Assembly (NCBI RefSeq): GCF_026340975.1
Contig: NZ_JAPEOS010000001.1
Span: 4,683,001-4,747,000, forward strand
Direction of reading: 5' to 3'
DNA from: Streptomyces sp. NBC_01214
GTDB lineage: Bacteria > Actinomycetota > Actinomycetes > Streptomycetales > Streptomycetaceae
DNA: 64,000 bases
Below, one piece after another: positions 41,584-50,844 of this stretch. Position 1 is the first letter of the stretch, and each line of letters starts with the position of its first letter. The position numbers and the translations under genes are program-made. The notes beneath the pieces were generated by a model. It saw only the letters and a program-made list of their open reading frames with translations. It was not told the origin of the DNA and did no database searches.

Positions 41584-43463
41584 CCGGCGAACACACCGGT
41601 GAGCACACCGGCCAGGACGCCGGCGAACGCACCGGCCAGGACGCCGGCAGAAACCACGCGCACGGCGGCGACCGGCTGCGTCCCGGCACCGCCGCCACAC
41701 CGCTGCGCGCCGGCCTGCACCTGCGGGGACGCCGCGGCAACCTCACGCTGGAAGGCAGCACCGCCGTTCCCACGGTGTGGGGCCTACTGGAGGAACCCCT
41801 GCGCTCCGGCCGCCTCGCCGAGTTCCGCGAGGGCCTGGAGCAGGGCTCGGCCGTCCGCACCGCCGTCGACACCCTCCTCGGCCGGCTCACCGACCACGAC
41901 CTCCTCATCCCCGCACCCCCCGCCACCGGGCACCCGGGCCCATCCGCCACCGGGCACTCCGACCCCGCCGTCGCACGATGGATCGACGCCACGGCCGCAC
42001 GCCCCGCCGACGCGGCCGCCCTCCTCGCCACCGCCCGCGCCGAGGTCCTGGCCCACGACCCGGCCTCCCCGCCCGCCGCCGCTGCCGTACGGGCGCTGGC
42101 GGCCGGCGGTGTGCCCGTCACCCTCAGCCCCGACCCGGACCTGCCCCGCGACGGCGTCCTGCTGACCGTCCGCGGTGCAGGTCCGGACCGGGCGGTCGCA
42201 GCCGGGCGGTGCGGCGCCACCGGATACGTGACCGCCCCCGGCAGCGCGGCCCAGGCACGCGCCGACGCGGCAGCCCTGGAGGCCCGGCTCACCGACGCCG
42301 CGGACGCCGCCGACGGCGCCGATGGCGCTGCCGCGCCGCAACCCCACCAGACTCCGCGCACGTTCGCCGCACTCCTGGCCGGCGCCGCCGCCCACCGGCT
42401 GCTGTGCGCGGCCGCCGGGCTGCCCGACCCGGCCACCGAGGCCGACGACCCCCGACTGCTCCCCGGCATCCCCGCCGTCCTCCTCGCCGACGCCCGCCCC
42501 GCGCGCGCCGACCACCACAGCTGGCTCGGCCCCGAACGGATCGACGCGGACCGCCGCGCCCACCTCGCGCCCCCGGCCGGGCTCGCCGAGGCACTCCAGC
42601 GCATCGCCGTCCTCGGGGACCGCCGCTGCGGACCCCTGCCCGGCCCCCTACCGGGGGACCTGCCCCAACTTCCGGTACCCCTCGCCGCCTGCGCCCTGCC
42701 CGGCCCCACCACCGGGCACGCCACCACCCCCCGCACCCTGACCGGCGGCGGGCCCCGCCTCGACCTGGCCCGCCTCGAAGTGTTCTGCCGCGCTGCCGAA
42801 CTACTCCTCGGAGAGACTGCGTTCACCGTCGGGGCCGATTCGGGGCACGCCCGAGGCCGCGCCCTGCGCCACGCCACCGCCCGCCGCCTCGCCGCCGCCC
42901 CGCACGGCCGCCCCCCGGTGGACCCGGCCCGATGGTCCGGCCACCCGCAGCTCCGCCATTGGTGGACGACCCTGACCGGGCGGCTCGCGGTCCCCGCACG
43001 ACTGGAAGTACACCGAGCGGCCCCCCACGCGCAGGCGTACCGGGCCGTGGTCCGCCGCACTCCGCCGCGGCCGGGGCGCGGGCCGGGCCCCCTGCTCGGC
43101 GAGGCCGTCGAGGCGACGCCCGGCGACGCCGCCGCCTTCGCCGCGTTGGCCGCCGTCACCACCGTCTGTACTGCCGCGGCCGGGGCGCCCGACACCACGT
43201 CACCGCCCTCCGGAGGCGCGGCCGCCCCGCTCGCGGCGGCCGGTGTGCCCACCGCCGCCTGGGAGGACCTCGGCTGGACCGGGGGCTGGCTCGCCGACCT
43301 GGCCGTACGCGAGGAGGCCTTCCGCACCACCCTGCACCAGCTGTCCGGAGCCGACCCCGCGATCACACCGCCCGCACCCGACCCCGCACCGGATGCCGGC
43401 CTCGCCGGCCTGCTGCGCTCCTTCGGCTTCACCGTGCTCCCCACCGCCGAGGAGGCCCGATGA
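41580..43463 (+). CDS. lazD: Leader-binding (RRE) ThiF-like partner of the cyclodehydratase (LazD type)
   Basis: 627 residues, ATGA overlap with lazC. After a repetitive acidic start (GEHTGEHTGQDAGERTGQDAG) comes a PqqD-like RiPP recognition element: LRAGLHLRGRRGNLTLEGST...LGRLTDHDLLIPAP (~residues 40-120), then an E1/ThiF-like region without a full ATP-binding site (LAAGGVPVTLSPDPDLP). Family role: bind the leader and present the core to the YcaO enzyme. Many Ala/Pro-rich insertions. Not expected to be catalytic itself. Confidence 0.87.
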   Translation: MTGEHTGEHTGQDAGERTGQDAGRNHAHGGDRLRPGTAATPLRAGLHLRGRRGNLTLEGSTAVPTVWGLLEEPLRSGRLAEFREGLEQGSAVRTAVDTLLGRLTDHDLLIPAPPATGHPGPSATGHSDPAVARWIDATAARPADAAALLATARAEVLAHDPASPPAAAAVRALAAGGVPVTLSPDPDLPRDGVLLTVRGAGPDRAVAAGRCGATGYVTAPGSAAQARADAAALEARLTDAADAADGADGAAAPQPHQTPRTFAALLAGAAAHRLLCAAAGLPDPATEADDPRLLPGIPAVLLADARPARADHHSWLGPERIDADRRAHLAPPAGLAEALQRIAVLGDRRCGPLPGPLPGDLPQLPVPLAACALPGPTTGHATTPRTLTGGGPRLDLARLEVFCRAAELLLGETAFTVGADSGHARGRALRHATARRLAAAPHGRPPVDPARWSGHPQLRHWWTTLTGRLAVPARLEVHRAAPHAQAYRAVVRRTPPRPGRGPGPLLGEAVEATPGDAAAFAALAAVTTVCTAAAGAPDTTSPPSGGAAAPLAAAGVPTAAWEDLGWTGGWLADLAVREEAFRTTLHQLSGADPAITPPAPDPAPDAGLAGLLRSFGFTVLPTAEEAR

Positions 43464-45421
43464 CCGCCCCCGCCACAGCCTCCGCCCCCGCCACGGCTCC
43501 CGCACCCGCACCCGGTTCCGCGGTCGGTCCGGGCCCCGTCCCCGTGCTGGACGCGGCCGCCGCCCTGGCGGCCACCACCGGCCGGGCCGCGGTCCTACTG
43601 ACCCGCTGGACGCTCGGCCTCGCCGAGGAACTGAGCCGCCACGCCCTGCACCAGCCCGTGACCCTGGTCCCGGTTCGCTACGACGGGCCGCTGGCGGTGA
43701 TCGGACCGGTGCTCCGGCCTGGCGGCGCGGCCTGCCTGGTCTGCACCGAGTACCAGCGCCTGGCGACCGCGGGCGGCCGGGTCCCGTGGCAGACCCCGAA
43801 GCTGACCCTGGCCGGAGTGCCCTCACCAGCCCTGACCCCGGCCGTAGAGGCCCTCGTCCACGACCTCCTCGACCTCGACTCGGACCCCGGCCCCGATGCG
43901 GATGCGGATGCGGATGCGGCCGTTGTCCACCTCGTCCACCAGGGGCGCGGCACCTGGTCCACCCACCACGTCCGCCCCGTCGGCGGCTGCGACGTGTGCC
44001 GCCCACTGCCCTCCGACACGCAGACACCGCTCCCCCCACTCCCCTCCGGACCCCGCCCGATGCCCGACCCGACCGTCCTGCGCGCCCCCAACCCCCGTAC
44101 GACCGGCGCCGCACTGCGCGCCGCCCTGCACGACGAACGGTTCGGCCCCGTACGGCTGCTGCGCCGCTCCGAGGACTCGGCGTTCAGCCTCACCAGCGCG
44201 CTCGTCACGGACGGCAGGTCCATCGACGACGGCGGTTACGGCCGGGCCCGCACCTTCCCCGACAGCGAACGCATAGCCCTCTTCGAGGCCGTCGAACGGT
44301 ACGCGGGCATGCGCCCCACCGGCCGCCGCACCGACCTGCTGGCCTCCTTCGCCGAACTGGGCCCCGACCGGGCCTTGGACCCCGCACGGCTCGGCCTGCC
44401 CGACCCCGCCCACCACGGCCACCCCGGCTCACCCACCGTCCCCTACACCCCGGACCTGCCGCTCCACTGGGTACACGGCTGGTCCCTCACCCACCAGAGG
44501 ACGATCGCCGTCCCCGAACACGTCGCCTACTGGGACGTGCCGGGACCGGACCGGCCGCGCGTCGTGTACGAGTCCTCCAACGGCTGCGGCCTCGGCAACA
44601 GCCCCGAAGAGGCCGCCCTGCACGGGCTGTTCGAGGTAGCCGAACGCGACGCCTTCCTCATGGCCTGGTACGCCGCCACCCCGCTGCGCCGCATCCACCC
44701 GCCGGCCGACGACACCGACACCCTGCTGCTCGCGGACCGGGCGGCGGCCGCGGGCTACCGGCTCCTGCTCCTGGATGCGACCAACGACTTCGCCGTCCCG
44801 GCCGTCCTGGCCGTCTGCCGCTACGAGGGCGGCCATCCCGGCGCGCCGCGGATGTTCCTCGCGGCCGGCGCCCACCACGATCCGCGCGCCGCCATCCGCT
44901 CCGCCGTCGCCGAGGTCGTCACCAACGTGCTGGAGGCACCGCACCGTTCCGCCGCCCGGGGAGGGCCGCGCGACCCCGAACGGCTGCGGCCCATGCTGGA
45001 GCACCCCGAACTCGTCCTCACCCTGGACGACCACGTCGGGCTGAGCACCCTGCCCGAGGCCGCCCCCCGCCTGGAGTTCCTCTTCGCAGACACTCCGGCC
45101 GCCACGGTCGACGAGGCCTGGCCCGGCGCCCCCCGCCCGGTGCCCGACCTCGCCGACCTCCTGACGCGGACCGTCGCCCGGCTGGCCCGGGCCGGACTGG
45201 AAGTGATCACCGTCGATCAGAGCGAGCCGGGGCTGCGCGAGCGGTTCGACCTGCACTGCGTGAAGGTCGTCGTCCCCGGCGCGCTCCCGATGACCTTCGG
45301 GCACGTCAACCGGCGCACCCTCGGCCTGCCCCGGCTATGGGACGTGCCCCACCGCCTGGGCCGCACCGGCCGGCCGATGCGCCACGGCGAACTGCCCCTG
45401 CACCCGCACCCCTTCCCCTGA
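43460..45421 (+). CDS. lazE: YcaO azoline-forming cyclodehydratase (LazE type)
   Basis: 653 residues, ATGA overlap with lazD. The N-terminal ~200 residues are a reduced ThiF-like zinc domain with paired C92-LV-C95 and C177-DV-C180. The YcaO domain (~215-653) carries ATP/Mg motifs such as GYGRARTFPDSERIALFEAVERYAG, SSNGCGLGNSPEEAALHGLFEVAERDAF and RAAIRSAVAEVVTNVLE, and ends in the proline-rich C-terminus PHPFP (PxPxP), needed for activity in this family. It converts core Cys, and some Ser, to azolines using ATP. Works with LazD. A DADADAD-coding tandem lies near 43896-43918. Confidence 0.95.
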   Translation: MTAPATASAPATAPAPAPGSAVGPGPVPVLDAAAALAATTGRAAVLLTRWTLGLAEELSRHALHQPVTLVPVRYDGPLAVIGPVLRPGGAACLVCTEYQRLATAGGRVPWQTPKLTLAGVPSPALTPAVEALVHDLLDLDSDPGPDADADADAAVVHLVHQGRGTWSTHHVRPVGGCDVCRPLPSDTQTPLPPLPSGPRPMPDPTVLRAPNPRTTGAALRAALHDERFGPVRLLRRSEDSAFSLTSALVTDGRSIDDGGYGRARTFPDSERIALFEAVERYAGMRPTGRRTDLLASFAELGPDRALDPARLGLPDPAHHGHPGSPTVPYTPDLPLHWVHGWSLTHQRTIAVPEHVAYWDVPGPDRPRVVYESSNGCGLGNSPEEAALHGLFEVAERDAFLMAWYAATPLRRIHPPADDTDTLLLADRAAAAGYRLLLLDATNDFAVPAVLAVCRYEGGHPGAPRMFLAAGAHHDPRAAIRSAVAEVVTNVLEAPHRSAARGGPRDPERLRPMLEHPELVLTLDDHVGLSTLPEAAPRLEFLFADTPAATVDEAWPGAPRPVPDLADLLTRTVARLARAGLEVITVDQSEPGLRERFDLHCVKVVVPGALPMTFGHVNRRTLGLPRLWDVPHRLGRTGRPMRHGELPLHPHPFP

Positions 45422-45451
45422 CCCGACCCGCGACGACGAGGACCGGACGAC

Positions 45452-47287
45452 GTGACGACGACCGACAACGACACCAGCACCGGCACCAGCTCCGGCCCCG
45501 ACACCAGCACCGGCACCAGCTCTGGCACCGGCACCAGCTCCGGCACGGGTGCCGTCGCCGGCACCTGGCACAGCCACCACCTCTTCCTGCACTCCACCAC
45601 CGAGGCCACCGACCGCTTCCTCGTCCGGGACGTGGCCCCCCTCCTCGACGACCTCGTGGCCGCCGGCGAAGCCGCCGACTGGTTCTTCATCCGCTACGGG
45701 CAGGACGGCCCCCACCTACGGATCCGTGTCCGTACCACCGCGACCGCGACCGCTACCGCCGCAGGCCTCGCCGAACTACCGGAACTGCTGGCCCGGCGGG
45801 CACGGCAGGTGCCCGCCGTCCCCGGCCCCTGGCCCTCCCGACACGCCGAGATCCGCGCCGTGCCCTACGTACCGGAAACCCGGCGCTACGGCGGACCGCG
45901 GGCCCTGCCCGTCGCCGAAGCGCTCTTCGTCACTTCCACCCGCACCGCCCTCGACGTACTGCGGGCCCTGCCCGCCACGACCACGGCCGCATCCCGCCTC
46001 ACCGCGGCCGCGGACCTCGCCCACACCACGGCGTATGCGCTCGGCATGGACCCGCTCGCCGCCGCACGCTGGCTCCGCGCACACGCGGCGGGCTGGCGCT
46101 GGGTCACCGAGGTGCCGCTGCTGCCCGCTGCCGCCGTCCACACCCGGGTCAACACCGTCCACGCCGCGCAGCGCACCACCCTCGGCGCCCGCGCCGCGGA
46201 CCTGCACGACCGCCTCCGCTCGGGCACCGCGGCGCCCTGGTTGGCGCACTGGGCCGAACGGGTCCGGGAGGCCGACGCGGCTCTCGAGCGCCCCGGCGAG
46301 CGGACCCGGGCCGGGATCTGGGGCTCCCAGCTACACATGCTGTTCAACCGACTGGGAGTGAGCCCCGACGAGGAACGGGCCGTGTGTCGGCTGGCCGCGC
46401 GCACCCTGCTGGAGACGGGCGGACCGGCAGGCTTCTTCCCGCCCGGCCACACCGCCCCCGACCTGCAATACCTGGAACGCAGCAAGTTCCAGATCGGCCG
46501 CGGCGAGGACTCTGCACTGCGCCCACTGCCAGCTCCGGCCCCGGCGTCCGACACGGCCCGGGCGAGCGATCCGGCGAGCGATCCGGCCCGGGCGGGCGAC
46601 CCGGCCGGGCCCGCCGAAATCCCGCTCCCCGCCGACCCGTTGCCCGCCGTGCCCCTGGCCGCGGTCCTCGCCGCACGCTCCTCGCTGCGCGGACCCCTCA
46701 CCGGCCCGCTCGACACCGGCACGCTCGGCGCCCTGCTGTGGCACTCCCTCGCCGAGAGCGGCCGTAGCGAGCAGCACCTCGCCGACGGCACGACCCGCAC
46801 CCTGGCCCACCGCCCCTACCCCAGCGCGGGCGCCCTCCACACGGCACGCGTCCGCCTCCTCGTCCTCGACGTGAGCGGTCTGCCCGCAGGCACCTACGAC
46901 TGCGTCCCCGAACGCCGGACCCTGCGCCGCATCGGCCCGGTAGCGCCGCTGGAGGACATCACCGCCCTGTCGACCTACCTCTCGCGCCCGCCGACCGATC
47001 CGGACTGGATCGGCATCGCAGAGGCACCGGTACTCCTCGCCCTCTACGTCGACCTCGGCCTGCTGCGCCGCCGCTACGGACTGCGCGCGCTGCGCCTGGC
47101 CCTGTTGGAGACCGGCCACCTGGCCCAGACCCTGCTGCTCACGGCGTCGGCGCTGGGCCTGGGCGGGACCCTGCTGGGCGGCTTCCACGACGACCTGGCC
47201 CACGAACTGCTCGGGCTCCACGACCCGGACCAGCCGCTCCAGTACCTCCTTCCCCTCGGCCGCAAGTCGCACCGCAACGACGGGTGA
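45452..47287 (+). CDS. lazF: Fused glutamate-elimination / azoline dehydrogenase (LazF type)
   Basis: 611 residues from GTG 45452. A Thr/Ser/Gly repeat start (~1-35) precedes a thiopeptide-type SpaB_C domain (TWHSHHLFLHSTTEATDRFLVRDVAPLLDDL, DWFFIRYGQDGPHLRIRVR; ~38-360) that by analogy eliminates glutamate to give dehydroalanine. A linker rich in ASDPARAGDP leads to a SagB-type nitroreductase (~400-611: AARSSLRGPLTGPL, RPYPSAGALHTARVRLLVLDV, LTASALGLGGTLLGGF) that oxidises azolines with FMN. This exact fusion is characteristic of lactazole-type clusters. It ends the operon. Confidence 0.94.
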   Translation: MTTTDNDTSTGTSSGPDTSTGTSSGTGTSSGTGAVAGTWHSHHLFLHSTTEATDRFLVRDVAPLLDDLVAAGEAADWFFIRYGQDGPHLRIRVRTTATATATAAGLAELPELLARRARQVPAVPGPWPSRHAEIRAVPYVPETRRYGGPRALPVAEALFVTSTRTALDVLRALPATTTAASRLTAAADLAHTTAYALGMDPLAAARWLRAHAAGWRWVTEVPLLPAAAVHTRVNTVHAAQRTTLGARAADLHDRLRSGTAAPWLAHWAERVREADAALERPGERTRAGIWGSQLHMLFNRLGVSPDEERAVCRLAARTLLETGGPAGFFPPGHTAPDLQYLERSKFQIGRGEDSALRPLPAPAPASDTARASDPASDPARAGDPAGPAEIPLPADPLPAVPLAAVLAARSSLRGPLTGPLDTGTLGALLWHSLAESGRSEQHLADGTTRTLAHRPYPSAGALHTARVRLLVLDVSGLPAGTYDCVPERRTLRRIGPVAPLEDITALSTYLSRPPTDPDWIGIAEAPVLLALYVDLGLLRRRYGLRALRLALLETGHLAQTLLLTASALGLGGTLLGGFHDDLAHELLGLHDPDQPLQYLLPLGRKSHRNDG

Positions 47288-47300
47288 CCTGGGCACGCAA

Positions 47301-47340
47301 CGGCACCGCACGGCACCGCACGGGACCGCACGGCACCGCG
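47301..47340 (+). repeat. 10-bp tandem repeat after lazF
   Basis: Four units of CGGCACCGCA with one or two changes (third unit CGGGACCGCA, last ends CGCG), in the 57-bp gap between convergent genes. Confidence 0.7.
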
Positions 47341-47344
47341 CCAC

Positions 47345-48010
47345 TCAGGGCTCGTCGTCGACCGCGCCCGGTGCCAGGGCGGGGGAGGGGAACATGTGGC
47401 GCGCCTCGCCGCCGGACCACCACACACCGACGGCGAGGACGGCTGCCGACTCCAGCAGTGCCGCGCGGGACAGTCCGCCGCAGGACAGCGGGGAGCAGCC
47501 CATCGAGGTGATCAGCTCCGCCGTGAAGGCTGCGGCAGCGGGGGTGTTGGCGCAGAACGGCACTGCCAGGGCCGCCCCTTCGAAGGCGGGCCGCGGCAGG
47601 GTCCAGATGCTCTCGTGGCAGATCCCGAAGGCCTTGGCGACACCGGCGTCCGGCGCGGCTGCCGCGATGCGCGCGGCGACGGAGTCCGTGCCGCCGGCGC
47701 TGGTCAGCCAGGGCCCGTCCGGCCCCGCCGCCATGGGCACCGTGCAGTCGAGCACCGTCCGCCCGGCCAGCACCGGGGCGAGCTCGCCGGCCAACCGCGG
47801 TGCGCTGTCCGCCGGTAGGGCCATCAGCACCGCCTCACCGTAAGCGGCCGCCTCGGTGAGGCCGCCGTGCCCGGCGGCTCCGATCCGGGCCGCAGTCGTC
47901 GCCGCGGCCGCCGCGTTGCGCCCACCCACCAGTACGCGGTGCCCGGCCCGTACCCAGGCACCGCCCAGGGCCGTCGCCATCGAGCCCGTGCCGAGAATGC
48001 CGATGCGCAT
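47345..48010 (-). CDS. NADPH-dependent F420 reductase-like / Rossmann oxidoreductase
   Basis: 221 residues from ATG 48010, eight bases after AGGGGAG. Rossmann dinucleotide loop MRIGILGTGSMATALGGAWVRAGHRVLVGGRN, then VLMALPADSAPRLAGELAPVLAGRTVLDCTVP and AKAFGICHESIW. Related to F420H2:NADP oxidoreductases and NAD-binding 2 proteins. Divergent from an HxlR regulator with a long inverted repeat between them, so redox-responsive control is likely. Convergent with lazF, probably not part of the thiopeptide pathway. Confidence 0.88.
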   Translation of the reverse strand: MRIGILGTGSMATALGGAWVRAGHRVLVGGRNAAAAATTAARIGAAGHGGLTEAAAYGEAVLMALPADSAPRLAGELAPVLAGRTVLDCTVPMAAGPDGPWLTSAGGTDSVAARIAAAAPDAGVAKAFGICHESIWTLPRPAFEGAALAVPFCANTPAAAAFTAELITSMGCSPLSCGGLSRAALLESAAVLAVGVWWSGGEARHMFPSPALAPGAVDDEP

Positions 48011-48066
48011 GATGCTGCTCCCCTTTGCCCCTACGTCGTGGGATGTCATGCCCCGGACGCTAGGCG

Positions 48067-48098
48067 GGCCGATGCACACCACACGGTGTGCATCGGCC
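48067..48098 (+). promoter_or_regulatory. 14-bp perfect inverted repeat, HxlR operator
   Basis: GGCCGATGCACACC (48067-48080), 4-nt spacer ACAC, then its exact complement (48085-48098). It lies in the ~100-bp divergent promoter between the oxidoreductase and HxlR genes, 16 bp before the HxlR start. Dyad size suits a dimeric winged-helix regulator. Confidence 0.85.
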
Positions 48099-48113
48099 GG
48101 GCAGGATGGGGGG

Positions 48114-48488
48114 ATGGGAGAGCGCGAGGAGCTGGCGGGGGACGGGTTCGCGGCGGACTGCCGGGCCCGGGTCGCCTTCGAGGTGTTGGCGAACCGGTGG
48201 GACAGCGTGGTGGTCTTCGTCCTCGGCGAGGGCGGCCCGATGCGCCCGCGTGCGCTGTTGGATCGGATCGGCGGGATCAGCCCCAAGGTGCTCAACGACG
48301 CGCTCAGGCGACTGGAGCACAACGGCCTGGTGGAGCGCCGCCGTTACGCCCAGGCGCCACCGCGCGTCGACTACGCCCTGACCGAGGCCGGCGCGGCCCT
48401 GATGGTCCCCATCCGCGCGATGGGCAGCTGGGCCGCCCGCTACGCCGACACGGTCCTGGCCTCCCAGGACCGCTCCGGCACCCGCTAG
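48114..48488 (+). CDS. HxlR-family winged-helix regulator
   Basis: 124 residues. FEVLANRWDSVVVFVLGEGGPMRPRALLDRIGGISPKVLNDALRRLEHNGLVERRRYAQAPPRVDYALTEAG is the typical HxlR domain (W-x3-hhh...GI-S-x-K-h-L-x3-L). A Cys (Cys17, in AADCRARVAFEV) just before the domain matches the redox/electrophile-sensing Cys found near the N-terminus of many HxlR/QorR proteins. It probably represses the divergent oxidoreductase through the 14-bp inverted repeat. Confidence 0.92.
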   Translation: MGEREELAGDGFAADCRARVAFEVLANRWDSVVVFVLGEGGPMRPRALLDRIGGISPKVLNDALRRLEHNGLVERRRYAQAPPRVDYALTEAGAALMVPIRAMGSWAARYADTVLASQDRSGTR

Positions 48489-48580
48489 GCGTTGTGGTCC
48501 GCACAGGATTCGGTGACGACGACTGCAATGACGACGACTGCGGTGACGACGGCTGCGGTGCCGGTGCTCCCGCTACGGTC

Positions 48581-50031
48581 TCAGGCCGATCGGGCCGCGC
48601 CCGCCCAGACGGCAGGCTTGCGCTGCGCCCAGGGCGCGGCCTCCTCCAGTTGCGCGGCGAGCCGGAACAGCACGTCCTCGCGTCCGTAGCCCGCGGCGAA
48701 CTGGACACCGATCGGCAGGCCGGTCGCCGGGTCGGAGGCGAGCGGCACCGACATCGCGGGCGTGCCAGCGACGTTGAACGCGGCGGTGAACGGGGAGCGG
48801 TGGAACAGGTGCTCCAGCCAGCCCAGCCCGTCAGCATGCTCCGCGCCCCGGCCGTAGGTGCCCAGGGGCACCGGTATTTCGGGGAGGGTGGGCGTCAGCA
48901 GCAGGTCCTGGCCCCCAAAGTGGGCGCCGATCGAGCGGGCGACCCGGTTGCGTACGTCGAGGGCGTGCACGAACTGGGCACCGCTCACCGTGCGCCCCCA
49001 CGCGTAGCTCGCGAGCATCTCGGGCTCGACGGTGGACTCGTCCACGGGGCGGCCGAACGAGCTGGCGAGGTCGTCGATCCACGTCACCAGGTTCGTGGCC
49101 CACAGACGGGCGTTGGCCAGCATGAACTCCTCCCAGCTCACGCCGAGGTCCACGACGGTGACCTCGACCCGGTGGCCGAGTGATTCCAGCAGCCGGGCGG
49201 CGGCCAGGGTCGCCCCGCTCACGGCCGGCTCCACCGCACGCCCGCTCCAGGGGGTGGTGAGCAGGCCGACGTGCAGACGGCCGGGATCCCTGGTGATCTC
49301 TTCGAGGTACGGGCGTCGGGGGCGCTCCGCGAAGTAGGGGTCGCCGGTCTCCGGGCCCTGGATCAGGTCGAGCAGGGCCGCGCTGTCGCGCACGGACCGG
49401 CTGAGCCCGCCGTGCACCGCGAGGCCGTTGAAGACCTCGTCGGCGTCCGGCCCCAGCGAGATGCGGCCGCGAGTGGGCTTGAGCCCGAACAGCCCGGTGC
49501 TGGCTGCCGGCACCCGGATCGACCCGGCCGCGTCGGTGGCGTGCGCGAGGGGAGCGATGCCGGCGGCGACCGCCGCGGCCGACCCGCCACTGGAGCCGCC
49601 CGGGGTCCGGGTGAGGTCCCAGGGGTTGCGCGTGGCACCGTACAGGACCGGCTCCGTGGTGGTGCTGTAGGCGAATTCGGGCGTGGCCGTGCGGCCCAGC
49701 GTCACCAGGCCGGCCCGGCGCAGCCGCCGCATCAGGAAGGAGTCCTGGCCGGCCACGTTGCCGGCGGCCAGGCGGCTGCCCAACTCGACGCGCTTGCCCC
49801 GCATGGACACGGCCAGGTCCTTGATGAGGAACGGCACGCCCGCGAGCGCAGTGCTGCCCGGAACGGGGGCGTCTCGGCGGGCCAGCTCTCCACGACGGCG
49901 TTGATCCGCGGGTTCACGGCCGCCAGAGCGGCCTCGGCGGCGCTGGTGAGCTCCGCCGCGGTCACCTCTCCCCGGGCAACGAGCCCGGCCAGTCCCACGG
50001 CGTCGTACTGGGTGTATTCGTGCAGCTCCAC
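48581..50031 (-). pseudogene. Amidase (amidase-signature family), frameshifted near the N-terminus
   Basis: GTG 50031 has AGGTGG seven bases upstream and starts ELHEYTQYDAVGLAGLVARGEVTAAELTSAA...AVVESWPAETP. Around 49865-49875 the homology jumps frame to PVPGSTALAGVPFLIKDLAVSM and continues intact: catalytic Lys in FLIKDL, Ser-cis-Ser-Ser region TPGGSSGGSAAAVAAGIAPLAHATDAAGSIRVPA, to the normal C-terminus. The ~10 residues usually between these blocks are also missing, so a small deletion is more likely than a base-call error. All catalytic residues lie after the lesion; without re-initiation no full enzyme is made. Divergent from TetR. Confidence 0.8.
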
Positions 50032-50065
50032 GGCGTTCCACCTACGTTTCCGATCGGTCCCGCGT

Positions 50066-50081
50066 GATACCGAGTGGTATC
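50066..50081 (+). promoter_or_regulatory. Inverted repeat between amidase and TetR genes
   Basis: GATACC-GAGT-GGTATC (50066-50081), in the 125-bp divergent promoter region; candidate TetR operator. Confidence 0.6.
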
Positions 50082-50156
50082 GTTTGGGAGTGGTCGGTAA
50101 CGTACATGGGTTGAGATCGAGAGGCACCGACCCAGGCGACCGAAGCGAGGCACACC

Positions 50157-50774
50157 ATGACGAGCAGCCCCCCGAGACCGGGCCGGGACTCCAGGGTCGC
50201 CCGCCTCCCCCCGCGCGAGCGCATCCTCGACGCCGCCGAGGAACTCTTCCTCCTCGAGGGCGTCAGGGCCGTCGGGGTCCAGGCCATCGCCGAGCGGGCG
50301 AAGACGACGAAGATGGCCCTCTACCGTCACTTCGCCACCAAGGACGCGCTGATCGAGGAGTGGCTGAGGATCGTGGCGGCGGGGTACGCGACCGCCTTCG
50401 ACCAGGTGGAAGCCGAACACCCGGACGACGGCCGGGCTCAGGTGCTCGGCGTGGCACGCTTCATCGCCGACGGGCTGCCGGACATCGCCCGACGGGGCTG
50501 CCCCTTCGTCAACTCCATCGCCGGCCTGCCCGATCCCGACCATCCGGCGCGTCGGTTGATCGAGGACCACAAGGCCGCTCAGCGGCGCCGCCTCACGGCC
50601 ATGTGCGAGCGGGCCGGCGCGCCCGCGCCCGACGACGTCTCCGCAGAGATCACCTTCCTCCTGGAAGGCGCCCAGATCAGCGCGCAGAACGGCAGCGTCG
50701 ACCGCGCGGGGGACAGGCTCGTGGCCGCAGTCTCGGCAGTCGTGGACAGGGGGACGACGGCGCGGGAGGAATGA
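50157..50774 (+). CDS. TetR-family transcriptional regulator
   Basis: 205 residues, ATG six bases after GCGAGG. N-terminal HTH: RERILDAAEELFLLEGVRAVGVQAIAERAKTTKMALYRHFATKDALIEEWL, then a helical effector domain (RRGCPFVNSIAGLPDPDHPARRLIEDHKAAQRRRLTAM). Most likely controls itself and the divergent amidase, of which only a broken copy remains. Ligand unknown. Confidence 0.93.
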   Translation: MTSSPPRPGRDSRVARLPPRERILDAAEELFLLEGVRAVGVQAIAERAKTTKMALYRHFATKDALIEEWLRIVAAGYATAFDQVEAEHPDDGRAQVLGVARFIADGLPDIARRGCPFVNSIAGLPDPDHPARRLIEDHKAAQRRRLTAMCERAGAPAPDDVSAEITFLLEGAQISAQNGSVDRAGDRLVAAVSAVVDRGTTAREE

Positions 50775-50844
50775 GCCGCGTGGACGCGCGCGCGGCGCCG
50801 GGGCCCCGACCGGTTTTCCACGGGCCTTGTCCAGGGGGCTCCTG

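Noticed and set aside
41777..43459. Open + strand frame before lazE
   Set aside because: Shadow of lazD in another frame; no ribosome binding site or homology until 43460.
47345..48488. Oxidoreductase and HxlR genes as part of the thiopeptide pathway
   Set aside because: They are convergent with or divergent from the operon and have their own operator; the laz enzyme set is complete without them.
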